A stretch of 21,334 bases of DNA from Amphimedon queenslandica. Taxonomy: Eukaryota > Porifera > Demospongiae > Haplosclerida > Niphatidae. The stretch is taken from positions 85,015-106,348 of the forward strand of contig NW_003546549.1 of assembly GCF_000090795.2 (NCBI RefSeq). Reading direction: 5' to 3'. The notes beneath the pieces are model-generated. The model worked only from the letters and a program-made list of their open reading frames with translations, ran no database searches and was not told the origin of the DNA. Of the stretch, positions 9,101 through 16,122 are shown one piece after another. Numbering within the stretch: the first letter of the stretch is position 1; the number at the start of each line of letters is the position of its first letter. Both the position numbers and the translations under genes were made by a program.

Positions 9101-9723
9101 AAATGTAACGAATAGAGTTGGATAGCTCCTCTCCTACAAATATTTGATAATATCATGATGTACCGTTAAACAAGCTAACCAGTTCTTTGTTAGTGTGTAC
9201 TCCAATGATGACTGCATTAGCAACTATGATCATCATTACGATAGTAAAGAAGAGTGGACTGGAAACAATGTTACGAATATGAGTCTTTCTTATTTTCCTT
9301 AAAAAGTTTTTAGTAGTAGGAGGAGGATATGAGACAGTATCATCATCATCATCATCATTCTTAGTCACAGGTGCTGCAGTAGCAGCTGCTACCAGCTATG
9401 AGTATTGAACATTAATTTTGATGAGGATTTGATTAGATTTGCAGTACCTTGATATCATTATTCTCACTTACTATCAGTCTTTCTGAAACATGGCTCTTTT
9501 TATCACTAGCAACAATATTTTTACTAGTTAGATATATATATATACATGTAGAGCATTACTTTGTAAATGAGGGAATGGTCACGGATTGTCTCCTTGCTGA
9601 TCTGTCAGGAATGCTCTCAGTAACTTCTGGTGCAATCCTCTCAGAGCCAAAAGGAATTATAACAGATATAAACGGGCCCAGCTTTCTTCTAAGATAAACC
9701 AGCCCGGCTTTGGTGTTTTCCAT
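6138..9723 (-). CDS. CatSper-type six-TM voltage-gated cation channel subunit (14 exons)
   Basis: Exons joined by splice sites and phase: 9723-9560, 9505-9448, 9395-9180, 9133-8971, 8886-8811, 8758-8700, 8597-8487, 8429-8365, 8319-8215, 8108-8054, 7954-7878, 7650-7534, 7253-7134, 6269-6138. They total 1518 nt, 505 aa, with no frame break. Residues 1-120 form a polar N-terminus with a DDDDDD run. S1 is SSPLFFTIVMMIIVANAVII, S2 FHYIFLVLYISEILLKLYC, S3 FDVVIVSVALFG. S4 is YVLRLLRMILALRTIR, with Arg at three-residue steps. S5 is LLFLLTIVMFVFAGIGITLFG, the pore is SLFICLTLDGWTVIRQDL, S6 LVLFVIIGSFILGNLVVAVII. TLDGW fits the CatSper T-x-D-x-W filter, and AVPDTLSLLF recalls CatSper4. A Leu/Glu/Lys coiled coil (KLEKLFFLLSAF, then ENNLRELKKIQKSLHEIL) follows, as in CatSper tails. 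CatSper is the sperm flagellar Ca2+ channel. Uncertain: the weak GTTAGC donor at 9179, and the last two exons. Confidence 0.8.
6300..7020. repeat. Diverged tandem repeat, about 155-bp period, five units
   Basis: The core TTGAGCTGATTCCAATCAAA recurs with changes near 6335, 6494, 6646, 6823 and 6977 (steps 159, 152, 177, 154). Each core is followed by T-rich sequence with ATGAATTTT and by a GACCAT-type motif in several units. Units 2-4 also share TTGTGTAG or AGTGTAGC just before the core. The block lies in the proposed last intron of the channel gene. Confidence 0.7.
7402..7438. repeat. TACATG-type palindromic microsatellite
   Basis: Short self-complementary units (CATGTACATGTACAT, then TACATGTACATGTACAT) sit in the intron between the two coiled-coil exons of the channel gene. 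A similar run is at 19886-19928. Confidence 0.6.
7478..7483 (-). terminator. Possible alternative polyadenylation signal (AATAAA on minus strand)
   Basis: If the exon starting at 7650 is not spliced at 7534, it reads on to TGA at 7495-7497, and AATAAA follows within 20 bp. This offers a shorter channel isoform ending ...HKVIATKDKVHQFT. Confidence 0.35.
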
Positions 9724-9990
9724 TTTAATGCAGGCGCGGGGTTTTCTGGGAAAAGTAGATTGCGCATGCGCACAATCCCATGCCGCCAAGGCCTGATGGT
9801 AATTGGTACAGCGTCCACACAAATGAAGGAGATATCCCCTCTCTCGCCACCAGGCCTCTCGCTTGATTGAGCATGATAGATTGATTAAAAGAGAGAGCAA
9901 GAAAGAGTCTTGAGTCTTCCAGCTCTCGTAAGTTTACAAGCCCCAGAGTGGGTGGTTTAGTATTCAGATTAATCTTTCTTCTTGTAGGGC
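9724..9990. promoter_or_regulatory. Bidirectional promoter between the channel and Kunitz-like genes
   Basis: The two ATGs face away from each other, 267 bp apart. The region is more GC-rich than its surroundings (GGCGCGGGG near 9734, TGCGCATGCGCA at 9761-9772) and has no TATA box that I can see. On the + side, a 5' UTR intron can be read at 9928-9987 (CTC-GTAAGTTT donor, TTCTTGTAG acceptor). Confidence 0.6.
9761..9772. promoter_or_regulatory. NRF-1-type palindrome TGCGCATGCGCA
   Basis: A perfect 12-bp palindrome equal to the known NRF-1 consensus (YGCGCAYGCGCR). It lies 38 bp from the channel ATG and between two divergent genes, a position typical of NRF-1-driven bidirectional promoters in animals. 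Confidence 0.65.
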
Positions 9991-12450
9991 ATGAAAATTA
10001 TGGGACTAAGCATAACAGCATTGCTGTTACTACTTGTACTCGATGTAGCATCCTCCCGGAATGAAGAGAAATGCCACGGAGGGTTTTTTTATAGTAAGTG
10101 CAATATGTTTGTTGTTTTTTGGAAGGAGAATAATCAAGTAATCCCAAATTATATTATCAGACAAAGGAATTATAGTGTTTCATTAGTGCATGTGATGGGA
10201 TGGGAAAAGGAACAAAAGAAACACCAACCTCAGTTAACATTGCTCTTCAATTGATTCACGCAAAAGTTTGTTAATTTTTATTTAATAAAATCTTTCCCTG
10301 ATAGCATTTCTATCTTGTCCCGATGAGCCGGTAAAGAAATATTATTATAACACCGTCTCAAGCTCTTGCCGAAAGTTTGACTACTATCAGAGCTGTGAAA
10401 ACTATGGCGGCATTGGAAACAAGAAAAACAAGTTTGACTCGATGGCAGAGTGCATTAATACTTGTTTTGGTAAGCCAGCAATTATGTATTGGTCATGATG
10501 TGTGAATAAGAGTCATGTATGTGCATATTGATTTGAGGGCATGTGCTTTGTGCTCCTTTTGTTCATAGTGTTCATGCTATTGCTTACAAATAGTATTACA
10601 GATTTCTGTGTACTCACTACTACGTGGCCATTGTTTATGATAGCTGCCTCCTTTTTTACTCAACAATACAATTATGTTTACGGAAAAAGCTCTGTTCAAA
10701 GAGGAGTGGAGCTAACATCTCTCTCTCTTTTCGAGACAAATTCATTAAAAAGCGTCTTATGTAATAACATGGATGTATATACCTAAAGGCCAAAATACTC
10801 CATATATTAATTACATTACTGAGGTTTTGTGATTAGTCTGATGGTTGGTCTCTGGGTTATGAGAGTAAACTGGTTGGCCCTACCTTTATCACAACTTAAA
10901 AAGTGCATCACTTATATGGTCCCCAGCTTTCTGGCTGGTTGTTCTTGACTCCAATCCCTTTGCTGCTCTTGTCTGGTTTGAGGGCTGAGGGAGTAGAGAG
11001 GGATGAAAGCAAGGTTGTAGTCAGCATGTGTGTGCATATTGACCTGAGTGCAGGTGGAGGGTTCTTGTGAGATTCAATCATGTGAGGTTTCTGACCACAT
11101 CAAAACTCGAGCTATCCTGCAGCTGTTGTAGTCAATACTTTATCAGCACACAATGTATCCCTTGGGTGTGTATGTACAGCATAAACTGCCTCAAGTGTTC
11201 TGTGTCTTGATGTATTCGAGGTCAATATAGCCAGCCCCCTGATAATCATGTATTGTAGAAATTAGATTTTTATGCTGATCTGTTTACATTTTCGTTACTT
11301 TCTATTACAGATGTTCCTTCAAACTCAACTCCAGCTTCTTCTATTAAGCACACATGTAAGTCCCATTAAATATCTTTCAAGAATGATATGTGTCTTTTCC
11401 TTTTTAATTTCAGCCATTCTACCTGAGTTAGCCATAGTGACATCAGTCCTAAATTGTAAGTTGTACTTCTTATTGTAATCATGTGCACATTTATTATTAT
11501 TATTGTTATTATTTTGCAAGAGCCAATGATTCTGCACCCACGCCTTTTTATAACAATAATTGTGATTGGTAACTGAGTTCCATATTGAACTCCCTGTGTG
11601 TCTATAAATAATTAATATGTACATTAGTCAAAACTAAAAAGTTCTGACCTTCACTTACCGCATGCATTTCTCTCATTACAGTTGCTACCACTTCATATAT
11701 GGAGCATGTCTCAACTATGCCAATTCATGGCCGGAGCTCATCTCCACCACCTTCCCCGTCATCCTCCTCCTCCTCCTCCTCCTCAAAGTACCAGAAGCCA
11801 CCACAGCCAACCTCAGTCTCCAATACTCAGATCTCTCCTGTTTTATCCTCCTCCTCCTCCTCCTCCCGTTCATATTCCTCCACCATTATTATACAGAAAC
11901 CACCACATCCAACTGCATCCTCCTCATCTTCTGAGGATCAATTTTACAACCAGATGTTCATTTATGGATCACTCACTGTCTTTTTCGTGGTTGTACTCTC
12001 TCTCGTCATTGCAGGCTCCATTTTTGTCATCATGTACTTGAGCTATCGGCGGAGAAAACGTGTCTTGGAATCGCCGTCCTCAGAAATGTAAGTCAATTAA
12101 TTTCCTGTATTAGAACAACAATGGTCTTATGCTTTGTATGTCATGTAGCATTATATAGTGGAGGGGGTGATTTGCCAATTTTTAGTGAGTGATAAGTAAT
12201 TTATACATGTACTTGGCAATTGTCTTGAGTATATACTGTACACATGAGGCAGGTTTTAGGCTGTTAGAAAATTGTCCAAATTTACTTGTGGATGATAATT
12301 TTACTTAACATTCCTGCTTTATATTGAAATAGGCCTAGCAGTATTAATAGTAGCAGTAGTAGGAGCGATGAAGCTGAGAACAACAGCATTTGTATCTTAC
12401 CTCATTCTGGCTCACAGTCTTCAAGCCCATCTGAACTCATAGAAGCGTAA
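9991..12450 (+). CDS. Type I membrane protein: signal peptide, Kunitz-like domain, Ser-rich stalk, TM
   Basis: Coding exons 9991-10093, 10305-10469, 11311-11355, 11414-11455, 11682-12087, 12333-12450 join in phase to 879 nt, 292 aa, with TAA at 12448-12450. Residues 1-23 are a signal peptide (MKIMGLSITALLLLLVLDV). From 28 a Kunitz-like module follows: KCHGGFFYTFLSCPDEP, KKYYYNTVSSSC, RKFDYYQSC, NYGGIGNKKNKF, AECINTC. The last three Cys spacings fit BPTI, except for six extra residues between Cys 4 and 5. A Ser/Pro/Thr-rich stalk follows (about 120-205), encoded largely by TCC repeats, then a TM segment at about 211-239 (GSLTVFFVVVLSLVIAGSIF). RRRKR follows as a stop-transfer signal, then a Ser-rich cytoplasmic tail. 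The residue after Cys 2, the P1 site in inhibitors, is Pro, and the usual Gly-Gly before Cys 4 is absent, so protease inhibition is doubtful. Adhesion or receptor use is possible. No homologue recognised by name. Confidence 0.75.
10470..11310. other. Large second coding intron of the Kunitz-like gene
   Basis: An 841-bp intron between GTAAGCC and TTATTACAG-type ends. I saw no further exon that keeps phase. The open frame at 10541-10786 is hydrophobic and lacks a splice partner or domain. Confidence 0.5.
11762..11870 (+). repeat. TCC trinucleotide tracts coding poly-Ser
   Basis: Two CTC/TCC runs (about 11760-11787 and 11846-11868) encode nine and seven consecutive Ser in the stalk of the Kunitz-like protein. 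Length variation between alleles is likely. Confidence 0.7.
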
Positions 12451-13215
12451 GAGCTGAATATACCTCCTACTATGGCTACTCAGTACCACCATTATTGTTA
12501 CTAACACTATATATCATAATTATAATAATTAATTTTGTTGTGTATTTTCATCATTTATTCTTTCCTTGTAATGGCCACCAGTCAGTCCTTGATTATCAAT
12601 TATTTTTTTGATCAAAAATATTATTTGATTTACATTAAGCTAGTGATAAGCAGCATCCTGAGGTTTAACAGTCTAAACTGCTTTTGTTGTGTAGTGGAAA
12701 GTTAGACAAACAAATGAAACAAACCAAGTAACAAACTGAGCCTTGCATCATCAGTCAGCTGTGCATGTCCTGCATTTCTAGTCATAACAACTATCTTCAA
12801 AGGCTTGAAAATTTGGTAATGAGCATACGGGCAACACTTTGTCATGTTAATGATACTGGATGTGCTCTCCTGATGTGCATTAATTGGATTTGCCACGCTT
12901 GTGTAGGCGGGTACTAAGCAGTTGGGCTGTCATTCTTGTGTGCGCTCAGCTTAATTGCTTGAGAGAGCAATGATCATTCCATGTTTTAATAATCAATTCC
13001 TTATCAGTTCCTTATGTAAATGCTAGTGATGTCATTTGTAGTAATGATAGATGGCTGGGTTATTCCAAAATTATAATTATATGTGATAGCCTTGCTCTTA
13101 CTAAATGAAAGTCAATATATGTCCTAAGACATTGTAAGGGAGGTTGTCCTAGCTGATAGCAAAAGTTGATTTCCTTGTCATTATAGGTATAGTTTTAATT
13201 GACAATATACTACTG

Positions 13216-13404
13216 TATAGTGGGTTTATTTTGAAGATACAAATTTCGCCAATTTTTTTAATATTTCCAAAATTAAACTCCTTGAAAATCTATTTGATAC
13301 TGTACAAGATGGTAGAAAAGTAGCAATTTGCAAAAATTAATTCCGCGAACCTCCGGATACAGGCCATTTGCAAAAATTATTATCCCTAAAATAAACCCGC
13401 TATA
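13216..13404. mobile_element. MITE-like element with terminal inverted repeats
   Basis: The left end TATAGTGGGTTTATTTT (13216-13232) and the right end AAAATAAACCCGCTATA (13388-13404) are inverted repeats matching at 16 of 17 positions. Weaker pairing continues inward for about 20 bp. The 189-bp body is AT-rich and has no frame. A terminal TATAG/CTATA suggests insertion at TA, but I cannot separate a TA target duplication from the repeat end. Confidence 0.6.
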
Positions 13405-13468
13405 CGATATAGTATCTTAAGTGCTAATGTCCTATTAGCACTTAAGATACTATATCGTATAGAGGGTT
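13394..13468. repeat. Near-perfect long inverted repeat (hairpin)
   Basis: Arms 13400-13428 and 13434-13462 are perfect reverse complements over 29 bp, with the 5-base loop GTCCT. Past one mismatch (13399/13463) five more pairs form (AACCC with GGGTT). The left arm starts inside the right end of the MITE-like element. The arm ends are CTATACGATATAG... and ...CTATATCGTATAG. Confidence 0.9.
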
Positions 13469-14211
13469 ACATACATGTACAGTGCACAAGACTGAATAAT
13501 ACCAAACAAACTAAATTATGATTAAGCTACTGAACAGGTATTAAGAATTTAAGTTACAGTACAAACCATTGAATATAATAAAGGGCAGATTCTGTTTAGC
13601 ATGCCATGTATATTCTTAATAGACTTGATGCATTCTTAATGTTCTATTATCAGTTGTCAGTGTTTATGCTTACTCATCCAGTTTAGTGTGTATCAGGTAA
13701 CTGGGGATTATATAAACTCCTGCGCTATAGATTACAAAAAGGATGCATGTCTCCCTTTAGTACTCATTATGAGGGTGTGATGATTTAGAGATAGAGTAGG
13801 TCACATGCATTACTATACTCATAAACTAACTGTGTATACGCACCTTTATGTGTATAGTAAAGGCAACCTGTCAGTTGATATAAGTATTAGTACATATATA
13901 TAGCCTTGTGACTTAATATAATTTTAATACTCCATGTTCTGTGCCTTTTGTGCATGCTAAGGGAAATGAACTATATCTGCTGATTTAAGCATTAGCTTAT
14001 TTCTAAAAGTTTATTTTTACTGGTCGTATATTTACTTTTATTATTATCAAGAGTACAACATGACTAATTTGGTAAAATTACCTCAGCATCATAATGATGT
14101 CATTTACTCACCTTTTGACTGCTAATAATACACTTGTGACATCTGTAGCCTTATCAGTTAGCTACTACTACACAAGGAATCACTAAGCTGATTCTCTTCT
14201 TCTTTGGCAAG

Positions 14212-15894
14212 ATGATCCTTAGCATATTTCTAACTGCTCTCTTGTTGGGAAGTGTTAGTACTATTGATGATTCTGGTTTTTGTGGTACTCCAGGGTGTAC
14301 TAATCATCCCTGCAAGAAACCTCCAGCATGCCATAAATGCTGTCCAGGCATATGCAGCGCAAATAATGAACTGCGATGTCACCAATTAGATAATGGAGGT
14401 TCAATGACTACTGTTGGTAAGTGGAATGGGGTACAATTAGAGGAAATAGAACTGTCTGATTCGACTCTCAGTCAATTCTTAACAACTAATACAACTTTTC
14501 TGTATGGACATTGCATTCAGTGCCGTCAACTTGGACCCGATTTTGAGGTAAAAGTATCCAAACCTACAGTTGTTGTCGCCCGTGATAACGAGTTTATAGA
14601 CTTATGTAAAAATAACACTAACAATGAGAGTTTCTTGTGTAGCGAATGTGACAGTGGGTTTTACCACAATAGGAGAGGAGACTGTGTATCTTGCTCTAAT
14701 CTGGCCATGGATTGGTTTATTTTCATTGTCTCTCAAATAGTTCCCAGTACTGCATTGTTTCTTTCTTTATATGCAACTGGGTTTGACATGATCAGCGGTG
14801 GACTCAATTCTGCTATTTTCTTTGCACAAATGATCACAACAACAATGGATATCACAGGCAGTGGTTATATTCCCATTTCTAATATCACTGACAGCCCACA
14901 AACATCACAGAATCTAATTGGGGCTTACCAATTTTTGTATGACGTTTGGAATTTAGAGTTCTTTAGTCCATTTTCGAAAAAACTCTGTCTGTTTCACGTC
15001 GACTCTTTTCTTGTGTATTTCGTTGTTGAATACATCATTGCATTCTATCCTATCGCCATTTTGGCTTTCGTTGCCTTAGTGAGAGCTATATGCAGAAGAG
15101 TGAGGAAACGAAACAATAGCAGGTACTGGGATAATTCAATGCATAACTTGGCAATGTCTGTATTTGTCCTTTCATACTCAAAACTAGCCGTTACTTCGAT
15201 GATGCTTATATTTCCAGTCAAGATCTATGACATTGGTGATCAATATGTCCGCACTGTCTCTCTCTTTGACCCCAGCATTGAGTATGTATCAATCCCTTAC
15301 GTTTTATTTGTAATCATTGCCTTGTTAGTCGTTTTCATATTATTCCTCTACCCTATTTTATTACTTCTAATGCAGTACTTAAGAGATTATAGGGAGTCAA
15401 ATGTATGCTTAGGACTTGATAAGTTCTTTCGACTGTTTCTGAATGATGACGGTGCTTTTGATGAGAAGCGTGTGTTAGAGGCTATTTTTCTGCTCCTTCG
15501 AGTCATCCTGTTAATAGTTCGTGCAATACCATTTATCTTTGCTCATCAATTCATCATAGAGCAAGGGATACTTCTCATAGGAGCTTTGGCTATTTCATTT
15601 TTTCCTAATCGGAAGCATATGCGATTTGTTGACATGTTCATGCTAGTTCTTCTTGTGTTTATTAATACACTGAGCATTTACCAGTATGCACAAGTCGAGG
15701 GATCACAACCTCTCTCTGTCAGTGTCTTTTATACGCAGTACAGTCTTGTTTTTATTCCAGAAATTTGGATAATTGTCTATTTTGTAGCACATTTTGCCAA
15801 GTGGTTGAAGCGAAAACTATTGAGGTCTTGCTGCTGTCCAGCAGAGCGCACTCAACTACTTGATGAATTAAGCGTTCAAGATCAACATAAATGA
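14212..15894 (+). CDS. Cys-rich ectodomain multi-TM membrane protein, paralogue A
   Basis: An intronless frame of 560 aa. Signal peptide 1-17. A first Cys cluster lies at 24-56 (CGTPGCTNHPC, CHKCCPGIC), then a second at 101-161 (CIQC, LCSECDSGFYHNRRGDC, CSN) with N-glycosylation sites, so the N-terminus is probably outside. Hydrophobic segments lie at about 166-189, 194-212 (GGLNSAIFFAQMITTTMDIT, maybe re-entrant), 265-292, 313-335, 362-389, 421-444, 447-465, 471-490 and 506-530. The motif VWNLEFFSPFSKKLCL and the run SYSKLAVTS resemble large uncharacterised membrane proteins of sponges and cnidarians (a YGIWNLDFFR-type motif). No ligand or transport activity is known to me. The tail is short, with a CCC cluster. 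Paralogue B follows 228 bp downstream on the same strand. No TATA box was found here. Function unknown: receptor or channel-like. Confidence 0.85.
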   Translation: MILSIFLTALLLGSVSTIDDSGFCGTPGCTNHPCKKPPACHKCCPGICSANNELRCHQLDNGGSMTTVGKWNGVQLEEIELSDSTLSQFLTTNTTFLYGHCIQCRQLGPDFEVKVSKPTVVVARDNEFIDLCKNNTNNESFLCSECDSGFYHNRRGDCVSCSNLAMDWFIFIVSQIVPSTALFLSLYATGFDMISGGLNSAIFFAQMITTTMDITGSGYIPISNITDSPQTSQNLIGAYQFLYDVWNLEFFSPFSKKLCLFHVDSFLVYFVVEYIIAFYPIAILAFVALVRAICRRVRKRNNSRYWDNSMHNLAMSVFVLSYSKLAVTSMMLIFPVKIYDIGDQYVRTVSLFDPSIEYVSIPYVLFVIIALLVVFILFLYPILLLLMQYLRDYRESNVCLGLDKFFRLFLNDDGAFDEKRVLEAIFLLLRVILLIVRAIPFIFAHQFIIEQGILLIGALAISFFPNRKHMRFVDMFMLVLLVFINTLSIYQYAQVEGSQPLSVSVFYTQYSLVFIPEIWIIVYFVAHFAKWLKRKLLRSCCCPAERTQLLDELSVQDQHK

Positions 15895-15897
15895 AAA

Positions 15898-15900
<3 letters not shown>

Positions 15901-15940
<40 letters not shown>
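15901..15940. repeat. (GT)20 microsatellite just after the stop of paralogue A
   Basis: Twenty uninterrupted GT units start six bases after the TGA at 15892-15894, so they lie in the 3' UTR. Confidence 0.95.
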
Positions 15941-15943
<3 letters not shown>

Positions 15944-16072
15944 CACAAACTTTTTATAGATTTTCCATAGCATAATTATTTTTGTGGTTTTGATTGAATT
16001 TTGATTTTGTATTTTAAAGTTATTTTTATAAAAAAACTATCACATGGTCACATGATGAGCATGCAGCAGGGC

Positions 16073-16079
16073 TATAAAA
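16073..16079 (+). promoter_or_regulatory. TATA box of paralogue B
   Basis: TATAAAA lies 44 bp before the ATG at 16123. It is preceded by two CACATG E-box-like motifs at about 16041 and 16050. This gives paralogue B its own promoter, although only 228 bp separate the two genes. Confidence 0.6.
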
Positions 16080-16122
16080 CCAGGCAGAGCACTGAAGGTC
16101 TGCGAGTTACAAAATAATCAAA

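Larger units (their letters stand above)
12451..14211. other. Intergenic region with a MITE-like element and a long hairpin
   Basis: No exon or RNA gene is supported on either strand. It holds the inverted-repeat element at 13216-13404 and the hairpin at 13394-13468. The octamer TGATGTCA, also seen in the fibrinogen-like promoters, occurs at 13027-13034 and 14095-14102. Confidence 0.6.

Noticed and set aside
9556..9900. The 114-aa minus-strand frame as one protein
   Set aside because: Only its end from the ATG at 9723 is kept, as exon 1 of the channel gene. The part before that has no ATG and lies in the promoter.
10541..10786. A hydrophobic 81-aa frame in the Kunitz-like intron
   Set aside because: It has no signal of a domain, no flanking splice sites that keep phase, and T-rich composition that produces hydrophobic codons by chance.
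11325..11624. A 99-aa minus-strand frame
   Set aside because: It is antisense to two small Kunitz-gene exons and passes through an AAT repeat, giving an Asn run. No domain.
13394..13468. A microRNA precursor or transcription terminator
   Set aside because: The stem is nearly perfect with a 5-base loop and lies at the end of an inverted-repeat element, so a mobile-DNA origin is simpler. Without small-RNA data I do not call a gene.
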